Shown: piece by piece, positions 7,065 through 16,105 of the stretch | Layout of the letters: each line of letters begins with the position of its first letter | Position numbering within the stretch: position 1 is the stretch's first letter | Source: Streptomyces hayashii | GTDB taxonomy: Bacteria; Actinomycetota; Actinomycetes; Streptomycetales; Streptomycetaceae | Length of the DNA: 46,403 nucleotides | Direction of reading: 5' to 3' | Assembly: GCF_024539815.1 (NCBI RefSeq) | Contig: NZ_JAHHIU010000117.1 | Coordinates: 1-46,403 of the forward strand | Notes under the pieces: generated by a model | Database searches by the model: none | Seen by the model: the letters and a program-made list of their open reading frames with translations, nothing else | Told to the model about the DNA's origin: nothing | Position numbers and translations under genes: made by a program

Positions 7065-8066
7065 TCATCGCTCCCGGCGCAACTCGCTTGCGGGAATCTC
7101 GCGCGGCAACTCGAAGGCGTCGAGAACGTGCGGATCGGCGAACACGACGTTGTGCGCGACACGGCCGTCGGCGACGGTGAAGACCTGCAGGGTGTGCAAC
7201 CGGTGCCCGCCGCCGGGTTCCGGAGCGTACGCGGCGAGCGCGGGCTGCCCGTTGGCGGTGAGCTCCCGCATGCACCAGCCCGTGCCACGCATGGTGAACA
7301 CCCGCTCCATGAACCGTCCATAATTCCGGCTGCCCAGGTACCACAGCGGCACCGGCGGCATCTCCATCACCGCGTCGTCGGTCAGCAGCCGCACCAGAGC
7401 GGGTACATCCGCCGCCTCGAACGCCCGCATGTACCGCTGGATGACCGCCCGCACCTCGGGATCGTCCGGCTCGGTGACCGCACCGGCATCACCCACGCCG
7501 GCGAGGGCGGCACGGGCCCGCTGCAACGCGCTGTTGACCCCCGCGACCGTAGTCCCCAACTGCTCGGCCACCTCGGCGGCGGTGAACGCCAGCACCTCGC
7601 GCAGCACCAGCACCGCCCGCTGCCGCGCCGGCAGGACCTGCACCGCCGCCACCCACGCGAGCCGCAGATCGGCCCTGACCTCCACGTCGAACCGCGCGTC
7701 GGGGAACGGCTCCAGCCAGGGCACATCGAGCGCGGGTACCAGCGCCGCCCCAGGATCGTCGCTCGGCACCCCCAACCCGGACGGCAGGGGACGCCGCCGG
7801 CGCCCCTCCAACGCGGTCAGACACACGTTGGTCGCGATCCGGTACAGCCAGGTCCGCACCGAGGCGCGCGCCGGGTCGTACCGGTCGCGGGCTTTCCAGC
7901 CGCGCAGCAGAGTCTCCTGCGTCAGATCTTCGGCCTCGTGGAAGGAGCCCAGCATCCGGTAGCAGTACGCCACCAACTCACCCCGGTACGGCTCGAAGTC
8001 CACCTGGACATCATGCCCCACACCGGCCTTGCGCGCCCTGGAACGGGACTGCGACACAAGCGGCAC
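7065..8066 (-). CDS. ECF sigma factor with C-terminal SnoaL-like domain (ECF56/TIGR02960 type)
   Basis: Predicts 333 residues from GTG at 8066; later in-frame GTG codons near residues 16-22 are alternatives. Region 2 covers about residues 25-95 (LVAYCYRMLGSFHEAEDLTQ, WKARDRYDPARASVRTWLYR). Region 4 covers about 135-190 (LPARQRAVLVLREVLAFTAA, then LGTTVAGVNSALQRARAAL). The C-terminal 120 residues are a SnoaL/NTF2-like fold (EVRAVIQRYMRAFEAADVPA, LLTDDAVMEMPP, AHNVVFADPH). ECF56-like factors carry such a domain in place of a dedicated anti-sigma gene, and the domain is thought to modulate activity or bind a ligand. Downstream it shares an operon with a RibD-type reductase and an EthD protein; no anti-sigma gene is nearby. 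Confidence 0.9.
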   Translation of the reverse strand: MPLVSQSRSRARKAGVGHDVQVDFEPYRGELVAYCYRMLGSFHEAEDLTQETLLRGWKARDRYDPARASVRTWLYRIATNVCLTALEGRRRRPLPSGLGVPSDDPGAALVPALDVPWLEPFPDARFDVEVRADLRLAWVAAVQVLPARQRAVLVLREVLAFTAAEVAEQLGTTVAGVNSALQRARAALAGVGDAGAVTEPDDPEVRAVIQRYMRAFEAADVPALVRLLTDDAVMEMPPVPLWYLGSRNYGRFMERVFTMRGTGWCMRELTANGQPALAAYAPEPGGGHRLHTLQVFTVADGRVAHNVVFADPHVLDAFELPREIPASELRRER

Positions 8067-8274
8067 GGCCTGAGCACTCCGGCGCCGTTCCGGCCCGGAT
8101 GCTGCTCGAAGCAGCCGGCCTGGCGGACGCCGCCCGACGTCCCGCAGACCGATGCCACACCGGAAGCCGGGTCGGTCGTGTACGGGTCAGGTCTGCCTTT
8201 TCCGCCGCCACCTCGCACCGGCCCGAAGAAACCGTCGGCGCGCTCACGGCCTCTGGGACGTGATGCCCGAGGCT

Positions 8275-8685
8275 TCAGCCGCGACGCCACCGGTCGATGC
8301 GCTTCTCCCAGGCCCGATCGTCCGTGGTCTCCAGGAAGCCGCGGTGGTCGATGAGCAGGTACACCTCGTCGGCCGACGCATCGGTGGTGTTGAGGATGAG
8401 GGGCCGGCCGGCGTTCAGCAGGCCGCCGAGGAAGCGGCCGTAGAGGTGGGTGAAGCGGGTTTTCGCCGCGGTGACGTCCGCGCGGGTGAGGGTGAGATCG
8501 CCGTTGTCGGACCAGCCGGTGAGGACGAGCAGGTCGGGGTGCAGGATGATCCGGCCGCGGCGCTGGAAGAGCGTCCTTTGGCTGATGCCGGCGGCGATCT
8601 TCGCCGCCGCTCGCTTCTCGCTCAACTCGTGGGCGGTGGCGCCGATGTAGTCGGCCTCGGCGATCGGTTCGCCGATTTCGGTCAT
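8275..8685 (-). CDS. Hypothetical protein, 136 residues
   Basis: Start ATG at 8685 with GGAGG and good spacing. The N-terminal half looks helical and charged (GEPIAEADYIGATAHELSEK), followed by a hydrophobic strand (RIILHPDLLVLTGWSDNGD). The C-terminal half has RFLGGLLNAGRPLILNTTDA and ends in a basic tail (WEKRIDRWRRG). There is no signal peptide and no membrane segment. I do not recognise the family. It stands alone between the sigma factor and esterase genes and has normal codon bias. Confidence 0.65.
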   Translation of the reverse strand: MTEIGEPIAEADYIGATAHELSEKRAAAKIAAGISQRTLFQRRGRIILHPDLLVLTGWSDNGDLTLTRADVTAAKTRFTHLYGRFLGGLLNAGRPLILNTTDASADEVYLLIDHRGFLETTDDRAWEKRIDRWRRG

Positions 8686-8743
8686 GGGGATCCTCCGAAG
8701 GGGTTGGCCGTACGGTCCACGGGGGGTGCGCGGATCAGGGGCG

Positions 8744-10318
8744 TCAGGAGTTGTGCGACCAGAAGGCGCAGCGATGTTCGGCCGCCGCGTCCACGCCGGC
8801 GAGTGTGTTCCGAGCCAGCTGCCGGGTGTGCGGGAAGGGCGGCCAGCCGTGGCCGGGCGTGCCAGTTCTGGCGAACGTCGTCCACGCGGCGATCATGCGT
8901 CGAGAGAGGGCGGCCTGCCCGTCGTCGAGGCGGAGGTCGCCCATGCCGAACAGGTAGGGCAGCTCGGCGCTGTGGTAGGCGCCCAGCGGGAAGTCGGGGT
9001 GGAGGTCGGGTGCCGGTGGGTGGCGGTCGGCGAACTCGTAGCTGTAGACCGGGACATGCTTGGCCAGCAGCCGGTCGGCGGCCAGGGTGGGGCACACCCA
9101 GCTGCGGTCGGTGCCGACTTCGGCCCAGGCCAGCGGGGGCGTGGCGCCGGGCGGGTACGCGCGCGCGATGCGGGCCGCTTGCCGCCGGCCGTAGGTCTCG
9201 GTGAGCAGGCGGCGGTAGTCCGCCGCGGTCATCGGCCCGTCCAGCGTGAACAGGGCGGCGAACAGTCTGTGTTCGTCACGGGTGTTGCCCTGCAGGACGG
9301 GCACACGGTGGAACTTTCCGGCGGCGAGCGCGCGGGCCGGCGAGAGGGGCAGGACACTCGTCCCGTAGGCGGGCTGGTGGAAGCGCCCGTTGAGGGACAG
9401 CACGTCCTTGACGGGCTTGGCGCGTAAGCACTTCAGGCCGCGGCAGCCCAGAACACCGCTGCCCTTGGCGGCCAGTTGGTCCTGGCGGGCGAAGTAGGCG
9501 GTGCCGGGGTCGCCGGGTGCGAGCGTGTTCTTGGGCCAGTTCTGCAGGCAGGAGCCGCTTTGAATGACCGCGCGGTGGAAAAGTCCTGCGGCCTTGGGCG
9601 AGGTGAGCTGTGCGCATACGCTCGCTCCTCCGGAGGACTCGCCCATGAGCGTGACGTTGCCGGGGTCACCGCCGAATGCGGCAGCGTTGTCCCGTATCCA
9701 GCGCAGCGCCGCCTGCTGGTCCTGCAGGCCGAAGGCCCCGGAGTCGGGCAGGTCCGGATGGGCGAAGAAGCCCAGGGCGCCCAGGCGCGAGTTGACGGTC
9801 ACGACCGTGACGTCGCCCTGCCGGGCCATCCGGGTGGCGTCGTACTGGTCCCCGGAGCCCGAGCTGAAGGCCCCGCCGTGCAGCCACACCACGACCGGTC
9901 GCGGGGTCGCGCGGTCCGCTCCATGAGCGGGCGTGGTGACGTTGAGGTACAGGCAGTCCTCCGCGGAGTCCGCCATCTCGGGCTGCGCGCAGGCCGGTCC
10001 GGGCTCGGCCGCTGTCCGCGTCCCGGTCCAGGTGGGTGGCGCGGCCGGGGGCTGCCAGCGCAGCGGGCCGACCGGGGGCGCCGCGTAGGGGATGCCCTGA
10101 TAGGTGGTGACGCCGTCGGTGGTAACCCCCTCCAGGCGGCCCTGGCGCGTACGGACGATGTCCGGCCGGGCCTCGGGGTGCCGACCCTGGGCACGCTGCT
10201 CGGGCGGATGCTGCCCGGCCGTCGCCGGCGCGGTCTGCACCGCGTCCGCTGTGCTCGTCACCGCCACGAGGAGGGCCGCGACCAGTGCGGCGCCGGAAGT
10301 GGAGCGTCGCTTCGGCAT
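8744..10318 (-). CDS. Secreted type-B carboxylesterase
   Basis: Predicts 524 residues. Residues 1-26 form a Sec signal peptide (MPKRRSTSGAALVAALLVAV, cleavage near TADA). The type-B esterase/lipase fold follows: VTTYQGIPYAAPPVGPLRW, the EDCLYLNV Cys-loop signature (residues 120-127), the oxyanion motif HGGA at 147-150, and the nucleophile elbow GESSGG with Ser228. GAYHSAELPYLFG near residue 460 supplies the catalytic His, and an acidic residue lies in the GNTRDEHRLF region. It should hydrolyse carboxylic esters outside the cell. The gene faces away from a TetR regulator with a 16-bp palindrome between them, so expression is probably TetR-repressed. Confidence 0.9.
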   Translation of the reverse strand: MPKRRSTSGAALVAALLVAVTSTADAVQTAPATAGQHPPEQRAQGRHPEARPDIVRTRQGRLEGVTTDGVTTYQGIPYAAPPVGPLRWQPPAAPPTWTGTRTAAEPGPACAQPEMADSAEDCLYLNVTTPAHGADRATPRPVVVWLHGGAFSSGSGDQYDATRMARQGDVTVVTVNSRLGALGFFAHPDLPDSGAFGLQDQQAALRWIRDNAAAFGGDPGNVTLMGESSGGASVCAQLTSPKAAGLFHRAVIQSGSCLQNWPKNTLAPGDPGTAYFARQDQLAAKGSGVLGCRGLKCLRAKPVKDVLSLNGRFHQPAYGTSVLPLSPARALAAGKFHRVPVLQGNTRDEHRLFAALFTLDGPMTAADYRRLLTETYGRRQAARIARAYPPGATPPLAWAEVGTDRSWVCPTLAADRLLAKHVPVYSYEFADRHPPAPDLHPDFPLGAYHSAELPYLFGMGDLRLDDGQAALSRRMIAAWTTFARTGTPGHGWPPFPHTRQLARNTLAGVDAAAEHRCAFWSHNS

Positions 10319-10370
10319 GGTCCGGTCCGTCCTCTCCCTCTTGCCGCTGCAGGCGGCCCGTCACTCGTTA

Positions 10371-10386
10371 CAATACATTCGTATTG
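10371..10386. promoter_or_regulatory. TetR operator between esterase and tetR
   Basis: Perfect inverted repeat CAATAC-ATTC-GTATTG in the divergent intergenic region, overlapping a TACAAT hexamer (10369-10374) that could be a -10 element. Its size and position fit binding by the adjacent TetR protein, controlling both genes. Confidence 0.6.
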
Positions 10387-10450
10387 CGAAATCGACATTA
10401 GGGTGATTCGCCCAGGAAGGCAAGCACGAAGAAGAGAGGTGCCCGTCGAC

Positions 10451-11062
10451 GTGCCGAGACAGGTAGACCACAAGGCCCGCCGCGACCAGATCGCCGAGGC
10501 GCTGCTGGACATCGTCGCCGACCAAGGACTGGAAGCGATCTCCGTGCGGGCCGTGGCGGCGCAGGCGGGCGTCTCACCCGGGCGCATCCAGCACTACTTC
10601 GCCAACAAGGACGACCTGCTCGCCTACGCGATCGAGTACCAGGACTGGCTGGTCCAGCAACGGTGGAACGAGCAGGCATGGCCCGAGGGCGAGCCCACCC
10701 CCCGGGAGGCGCTGCGCTGGGTGCTGCTGGAAACGATCCCCAGGGACGATCGGCGCCGCCGCGAGTGGCTCGTCGGCGTCGCGTACCTCATCCGCATGCT
10801 TGCGAACCCCAAGCTGCGAGCCCTCTATGTCGACGGGCTGCCCCGCCTCTACCGGCTCCTCGCCGACCTCGTGCGCGTGGCCCAGGAAGCCGGCGACATC
10901 GCTGCGGACCGCGACCCCGATGTGGAAGCGGAACTGCTCTTCGGCCTCGCCGACTCACAGGGTCCACCCGTCGTCCTGGGCCTGCGCACCCCCGAACAAG
11001 CCACCGCCGCCATCGACTACTACCTCGACCATCTGTTCCGCATCGGGCGCGGCTCCGGGTAG
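10451..11062 (+). CDS. TetR-family regulator, probable repressor of the esterase
   Basis: Predicts 203 residues from GTG at 10451. The N-terminus PRQVDHKARRDQIAEALLDI is the common beginning of this subgroup; another GTG at 10439 is possible. The HTH is AISVRAVAAQAGVSPGRIQHYF with residues 20-45 as the DNA-binding unit. The C-terminal domain (LLETIPRDDRRRREWLVGVA, then IDYYLDHLF) is the TetR_C_6-like ligand-binding bundle, often linked to lipid or amine control. It is transcribed away from the carboxylesterase and shares its control region, so the two probably form an inducible pair. Confidence 0.85.
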   Translation: MPRQVDHKARRDQIAEALLDIVADQGLEAISVRAVAAQAGVSPGRIQHYFANKDDLLAYAIEYQDWLVQQRWNEQAWPEGEPTPREALRWVLLETIPRDDRRRREWLVGVAYLIRMLANPKLRALYVDGLPRLYRLLADLVRVAQEAGDIAADRDPDVEAELLFGLADSQGPPVVLGLRTPEQATAAIDYYLDHLFRIGRGSG

Positions 11063-11119
11063 GCGGCCGCTGCGGTTCGGGCGTGGGGGAGGGGGCTCGG
11101 TCCCGCGCGCCGCCCTGCG

Positions 11120-13252
11120 TCAGGCCGGTTCGCGGATGAGGTGGACGAGTGCGCCGGCGTAGTCGTCCGCGGCGAGCTCCAGGGGCAGGCCGTGGCTGAG
11201 CAGGACGGCGCCATGGTGCACGGCGCCGGTGGCCGTGTCGCGGTAGCGGGCGGCGGGGTCGAGCGCACGCAGGGGCACGGCCGGGTCATGGTGCCCATAC
11301 CGTCGCGAGCGCCGCAGGGCGATCACCGCGGCCTCCCGGCCGTCCGGGGCGAGGTACTGCAGCGCGCTGAGTTCCCCGTTCCCCGGCGGCCGCAGCCGGT
11401 GCTGCTCGCCGAGCTGCACGAGGTGGCGTACACGCTTGTACGCTCCGACGAGTTCGGCAGCGCGGGCCAGTTCGGCCTCGCTCCACCGGCTCAGGTCGCC
11501 GCCGATGCCCATGACTCCGTTCATGGCGACGTGGAAGCGGAAGTCGAGGGGCACGCTGCGCCCGGTGTAGGGATTGGGGCTGTCGGTGACCCAGGCGCCC
11601 ATGACCCGGGCCGGGTAGATCTGGGAGAAACCGTGCTGAATGTCGATGCGGTCCAGCGCGTCGGTGTTGTCGGAGGTCCACACCTGGTCGGTGCGGGCGA
11701 GGATCCCGAGGTCGAGGCGGCCGCCGCCGCTGCTGCACGTCTCGATGCGCAGTCCCGGGTGGTCGGCGCGCAGCCGGTCGAGAAGGGCGTACAGGTTGCG
11801 TACGTGGTCGACCCACAGCCGGTCGGGATCGCCGTCCGCGTCGGGCCATCCGGCTTCGGAGAAGGGGCGGTTCATGTCCCACTTGAGGAAGTCGACGGCG
11901 TTCTTCGACAGCAGTTCGTCGAGCCGGCCGTGCAGCCATGCGGCCACGTCCGGGCGGCCGAGGTTGAGGACCAGCTGGTTGCGGTGCTCCGTGCGGCGGC
12001 GGTGCGGGTGGTGGAGCACCCAGTCCGGGTGGGCACGGTAGAGGTCGCTGTCGGGGTTGACCATCTCGGGTTCGACCCACAGGCCGAACCGCATGTCCAG
12101 GTCGTGCACCCGGTCGATCAGAGGGGCCAGGCCGTCGGGGAAGCGATCGGGGTTCGGCGTCCAGTCGCCCAGTCCGGCGGCGTCGTGGGTGCGGGCGCCG
12201 AACCAGCCGTCGTCCATCACGAACAGCTCGACGCCGAGCGCCGCGGCCTTCTCGGCCAGCTCGATCTGGCCGGTGACGTCGATGGCGAACTCGGTGGCCT
12301 CCCAGGAGTTGTAGAGCACCGGCCGCAGCTCGTCGGCGTGCGGCAGGACATGGTCCAGGGCGTGGCGGTGCCACAGCCGGGAGGTCGCTCCGAAGCCGCC
12401 CTCGCTGTAGGCCCCCGCACAGACCGGAGTGGCCAGCTCCGCGCCCGGCGTCAGCTCCCAGGTGACCGGATCGTGGCCGAAGCCCGCCGATAGGGTGACC
12501 CGTTCGGTGGGCATCCGCTGTGCCGTCAGCCGCCACGTGCCGCTCCACGCAAGGACGCAGGACCAGACGGCGCCGTGGTCCTCGTCGGATCCACCGTCGT
12601 CGATCATGGCCCAGGGGTTGGTCTGGTGGCCGGTGGTCCCTCGGCGGCTGGTCAGGACGGTCTCGCCGTAGGGCAGCGGGGTCCGGTTCAGCTGCGTCTC
12701 CGCGTTCCACTGCCCGCGCACCTGGCTCAGGCGGTACTCGCCCAGCCTCGGCAGCACCCAGGTGGCCGAGTCGGCGCGCACGACCGTGATCGCGCCGTCG
12801 GTCTCGCTGCCGGTGTGGCGCAGGACGAGGTGACGTTCGATGACGTCGATGCCGGTGCGCAGCCGGTAGTGGGTCTCGATCACGAGGGGGTAGTGCCGGT
12901 CGGCGAAACGCAGCACCAGTTCCCTGCCGTCCTCGTGTTCGATCACCTCCTGGCCGACCGGGTGTGGTTCGAGGTCGCGGACGCCGTCGGGGAAGCGGAC
13001 CTGGACGCCGGCGTGGGCGTAGCGCATGGCTCCGGCGGTGTCGAGGTCAAGGGTGCCGTCGACGGGGTCCTCGAAGGAACGGCGGCCGGGCCGCGGGTAC
13101 CGGAGCAGGGAGACGGCCTGTTCGAGGGTGAGACGGGGCCCCCAGTGCAGGCCGAGCAGTCGGTCGGCTTCGTCGAGGTGCAGCACGTAGCTGGAGCCGG
13201 GTCCGGACAGGACCCACAGCCGGTGCTCGGGGTCGTGGGCGATGTGCGGCAT
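11120..13252 (-). CDS. GH36 alpha-galactosidase, cytosolic
   Basis: Predicts 710 residues, the normal length for GH36, with no signal peptide. The N-terminal beta-sandwich (residues 1 to about 300) precedes a TIM barrel. Barrel signatures are ELFVMDDGWFGARTHD (343-357), FGLWVEPEMVNPDSDLY (389-405), the nucleophile in FLKWDMNRP (Asp459) and the acid/base in WTSDNTDALDR (Asp528). The enzyme hydrolyses terminal alpha-1,x-linked galactose. The gene is the last of the minus-strand glycan locus, 103 bases after the secreted GH39-like gene, with a terminator hairpin between them. Its likely job is to cleave a galactosylated oligosaccharide brought in by the ABC transporter upstream. Confidence 0.93.
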   Translation of the reverse strand: MPHIAHDPEHRLWVLSGPGSSYVLHLDEADRLLGLHWGPRLTLEQAVSLLRYPRPGRRSFEDPVDGTLDLDTAGAMRYAHAGVQVRFPDGVRDLEPHPVGQEVIEHEDGRELVLRFADRHYPLVIETHYRLRTGIDVIERHLVLRHTGSETDGAITVVRADSATWVLPRLGEYRLSQVRGQWNAETQLNRTPLPYGETVLTSRRGTTGHQTNPWAMIDDGGSDEDHGAVWSCVLAWSGTWRLTAQRMPTERVTLSAGFGHDPVTWELTPGAELATPVCAGAYSEGGFGATSRLWHRHALDHVLPHADELRPVLYNSWEATEFAIDVTGQIELAEKAAALGVELFVMDDGWFGARTHDAAGLGDWTPNPDRFPDGLAPLIDRVHDLDMRFGLWVEPEMVNPDSDLYRAHPDWVLHHPHRRRTEHRNQLVLNLGRPDVAAWLHGRLDELLSKNAVDFLKWDMNRPFSEAGWPDADGDPDRLWVDHVRNLYALLDRLRADHPGLRIETCSSGGGRLDLGILARTDQVWTSDNTDALDRIDIQHGFSQIYPARVMGAWVTDSPNPYTGRSVPLDFRFHVAMNGVMGIGGDLSRWSEAELARAAELVGAYKRVRHLVQLGEQHRLRPPGNGELSALQYLAPDGREAAVIALRRSRRYGHHDPAVPLRALDPAARYRDTATGAVHHGAVLLSHGLPLELAADDYAGALVHLIREPA

Positions 13253-13311
13253 TACGGCCTTTCGGGCTGCGGCGGGACGGGCGGCGGGAACGTGGCGGCA
13301 CGCCGGGTAAG

Positions 13312-13339
13312 GGGCCGCCGCCGGGATCGGCGGCGGCCC
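13312..13339 (-). terminator. Terminator hairpin between the GH39-like and GH36 genes
   Basis: Perfect 12-bp stem GGGCCGCCGCCG / CGGCGGCGGCCC with a GGAT loop, 17 bases beyond the GH39-like stop codon. It would limit read-through into the GH36 gene, which may then depend on its own promoter or on leaky transcription. Confidence 0.65.
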
Positions 13340-13355
13340 GGAGAGGCGGAAACGG

Positions 13356-15977
13356 TCAGCCGTTCACCGGCGCGACCTCGACGTAGTCGATGTCGGGTGC
13401 GTAGGAAGCGGAGTTGGAGATCTTCAGGGAGTTGGCGCCGGCGGTGAGATTGACCGTGGTGCCCAGCGACCAGAAGTCGCTCCATCCGTAGGTGTTGCGG
13501 AAGGTCAGCGTGGCCGGCGTGCCGCCGTTCACCGTGAGCTGCGCGGTCCGGGACTTGACGTTGGTGTTGTAGCTTCCGGTGCCCGACCGGTCGTTGTTGG
13601 TGTAGTGGATCACGAGGGCGTACCGGCCGGCGGCCGGTACGCTGACGTTGTTGAAGGTGAGGGTGTTGGCGCTGCCGTTGCCGACGTAGCCGACGTCCTT
13701 GCCGCCGGAGGTCCACACGTTCGACTGGATCTTCGCGGCTCCGGCCAGGCTGCCGCTCTCGGCCTCGATCTTGGTGACGCCGCTGGTGTCACCCGAGCCG
13801 GCCACCTTCAGGTCCTTCAGGGTGACCGTCGCGCCGCTGTTCGGGCTGACCTTGATCCGGTTGATGCCGGCCACCAGGTAGAGGCGGTCGCTCGCGGTGG
13901 CCGCGGCGCCGCTGGAGTTGGCCAGGGTCGCGACGGTGGCGCCGTTCAGGGCCAGGGCGGCCGTTCCGCCCGTGGAGGCGTAGTCGGTCTTCACGGTGTA
14001 GTAGCCGTCGGTGGGCGCGTAGGCGTCGAAGGTGGCGCTGTCACCGGAATCCAGGACGACCGCGCCGGTCCCGGCCTCGCCCACGTCGCCGTACGACCAG
14101 CCCGGGGTGCCGCTGGTGTCCGCGAAGGTGGCCTCGTACAGCGTCTCCGGGTTGCTCTGCGCGGCCGTCAGGTCGATCTTGTCGAGGGTCACGTCACCCG
14201 CACCGGTGCCCAGGGTGGCGTCGGACTTGGCGAGGGAGACGGTGTGGCTGCCCGCGCTCAGCGTCACCGGGACGGTGACCGTGCCCCGGTACTCGGAGTT
14301 CAGGGTGTCCGGGTAGGTGACGAACTTCGGGTTCGCGCCGTCGATCCGCAGGGCCTGCTGGGCCGGGGTGCCGGTCTTGTTGCCGTAGAAGACCGTCAGG
14401 TTGTAGGTGCCGGACGACGGGGCGCTCACCGCGAAGTCGACCTCGCTGGTCGCCTGGTTGAGGGCGGTGACGTCCTTGGTGCCCGAGGCGGCGTAGAGCT
14501 GTGACGCGTTGTAGTTGGCGCCCGTTCCCTCGGTGCTGATCGTGCCGCCGGTGATGGTGCCGTTCTCGGCTTCGTACGAGGAGCTCTGCGACACGGTGGG
14601 CGTGGCGGCGGTGCCGCCGCCGTTCGGGGTGACCGTGATGCGGTAGGCCGACATGGGGTTCAGGCCGGTCAGGGGAACGGTGATGGAGCCGCTGGACGGG
14701 GTGAAGGCGGCGCGGGAGATGGTCTTCGGGGGAGCGGAGACGCCGTCGTAGCCGCTCCAGTCGAGCCTCTGGACGGTGACCTCGACCTTGGTGCCGAAGG
14801 TGGCGGACGGGATGTTATTGACCACCACGTTGGTGTCGGTGGCCGATCCGCCGAGGAGCACCTGGGCCTGCTTGCGGGTGGTGTCCAGGGAGGCCATGCC
14901 CTGGAGGGTGTCCTGGACGCTGACCTGCGGCGGGGTCGCCTTGACCGTCTGACCGGTCATCCCGGCGTACGCGTGCCAGAACCACCACGAGCCGTTGGGG
15001 CTGTTGGTGAGGGCCGTGTTGCCGTCCATGTTGCCGGCCGCGTCCCAGTAGGGCTGCTGGCCGTAGACCTTGGTGTCCTCGAACATCGTGGCCCACTGCA
15101 CCATCTGCCCCGGTACCGACAGGTCGCGCCGGTTGGCGTACTCGTCGATGTTGATGGGGATCGGGCTGATGCCGCGGGCGCTCTCCAGGGAGCGGTACGC
15201 CGAGTAGTGACCGCGGTAGGCGGAGAGGGAGCCGGGGCCGAGCTCGTGCCAGGTGAACACGTCCGGCAGCTGGTTCTGGGCCTTGGCGTAGGTCAGGAAG
15301 TCGCCGAAGAATTTGCTGTTGTAGTTGGCGGTGTTGGGTCCGCCTATCTTCGCGCCGGGCAGGTCGCTCCGGATCCGGTTGTAGACGGTGCTCCAGTCGG
15401 AGTCGAACTTGTTCAGGGCGTTCTGGTACGTGGTGGCGTCGCCGCTCTTGAGACCGGTGTACCAGTTGCCGTCGGGCTCGTTGAACGGGACGAAGACCAC
15501 CTTGTCCGCATACGAGGTCCCCTTGATCGCGTTGACCGCGGTGTCGACCTTGCCGAGGTAGTCGGCGATGCCGAGGTTCTGGTACGGCCAGCCCGAGTAC
15601 TCGTCCTGGATGTTGGTGTACATCGTGCCGCCGCCGTTGCGGAAGAACGACGGGGCCACGGCGAGGATGTCCCCGTTGGGGTGCTGGGCGCCGTTCGGGG
15701 GCTTCTGCGATCCGGTCGTGAGCTTCAGCGGCGCCAGCAGGTTGTCGCTGGGAACGCCGTCGTCGCTCTGTCCGTAGAGCGCGCCGTTCGAGCCACGCAG
15801 GACGGTGCCGGTGGTCGTGCCGAGGTCGACGGTGAAGTTCTGGGTGGCGGCCGCCGCCGTCTGGGGCATCACGAGGGCGGTGCCGACCAGTGCCGTGCAG
15901 GCGAGCAGCGCTCTGGTCAGGGCCGCGCTTCTGCGGCCGGGCGGCGCAGCGCCCGGGGTGCGGGTGACGAGGGACAT
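13356..15977 (-). CDS. Secreted GH39-like clan-A glycoside hydrolase with CBM35-like modules
   Basis: Predicts 873 residues from ATG at 15977; an earlier in-frame ATG at 16046 overlaps the LacI operator and is rejected. The signal peptide ends near VMPQTAAAA. Residues about 47-400 are a TIM-barrel hydrolase with acid/base Glu167 (VFVPFNEPDGNW) and nucleophile Glu279 (PINIDEYANRR), a clan-A arrangement like GH39. A Fn3-like segment follows, then three beta-sandwich modules: about 490-615 (SSYEAENGTITGG), 620-730 and 735-870 (TKIEAESGSLAGAAKIQSN, IDYVEV). The first and last have CBM35 hallmarks. In Bifidobacterium a GH39 enzyme releases alpha-galactosyl-arabinofuranose from gum arabic. With a GH36 gene next door this is an attractive but unproven substrate. 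Confidence 0.85.
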   Translation of the reverse strand: MSLVTRTPGAAPPGRRSAALTRALLACTALVGTALVMPQTAAAATQNFTVDLGTTTGTVLRGSNGALYGQSDDGVPSDNLLAPLKLTTGSQKPPNGAQHPNGDILAVAPSFFRNGGGTMYTNIQDEYSGWPYQNLGIADYLGKVDTAVNAIKGTSYADKVVFVPFNEPDGNWYTGLKSGDATTYQNALNKFDSDWSTVYNRIRSDLPGAKIGGPNTANYNSKFFGDFLTYAKAQNQLPDVFTWHELGPGSLSAYRGHYSAYRSLESARGISPIPINIDEYANRRDLSVPGQMVQWATMFEDTKVYGQQPYWDAAGNMDGNTALTNSPNGSWWFWHAYAGMTGQTVKATPPQVSVQDTLQGMASLDTTRKQAQVLLGGSATDTNVVVNNIPSATFGTKVEVTVQRLDWSGYDGVSAPPKTISRAAFTPSSGSITVPLTGLNPMSAYRITVTPNGGGTAATPTVSQSSSYEAENGTITGGTISTEGTGANYNASQLYAASGTKDVTALNQATSEVDFAVSAPSSGTYNLTVFYGNKTGTPAQQALRIDGANPKFVTYPDTLNSEYRGTVTVPVTLSAGSHTVSLAKSDATLGTGAGDVTLDKIDLTAAQSNPETLYEATFADTSGTPGWSYGDVGEAGTGAVVLDSGDSATFDAYAPTDGYYTVKTDYASTGGTAALALNGATVATLANSSGAAATASDRLYLVAGINRIKVSPNSGATVTLKDLKVAGSGDTSGVTKIEAESGSLAGAAKIQSNVWTSGGKDVGYVGNGSANTLTFNNVSVPAAGRYALVIHYTNNDRSGTGSYNTNVKSRTAQLTVNGGTPATLTFRNTYGWSDFWSLGTTVNLTAGANSLKISNSASYAPDIDYVEVAPVNG

Positions 15978-16033
15978 GAGGACCTGGCTTTCCCCTCTCG
16001 CGGCACTGCGGGAGGATGGATCGAGGAACGGGA

Positions 16034-16047
16034 TGTTATCGCTCACA
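16034..16047. promoter_or_regulatory. LacI-type operator before the GH39-like gene
   Basis: TGTTATCGCTCACA, an imperfect palindrome centred on CG, 57 bases upstream of the GH39-like start. It differs from the box at 20517-20530 at one position (C for A), which marks both as sites for one LacI-family repressor, most simply the one encoded at 16106-17185. Confidence 0.65.
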
Positions 16048-16105
16048 TCCCCCGCAGACGGAGCGGTACAGAGTGGCGTGAGTCACGTCGAGCCCGCTGG
16101 AGCGG

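Noticed and set aside
16048..16105. Start of the GH39-like gene at ATG 16046
   Set aside because: This ATG lies in the LacI operator and gives a charged leader before the signal peptide; ATG 15977 gives a normal signal peptide.
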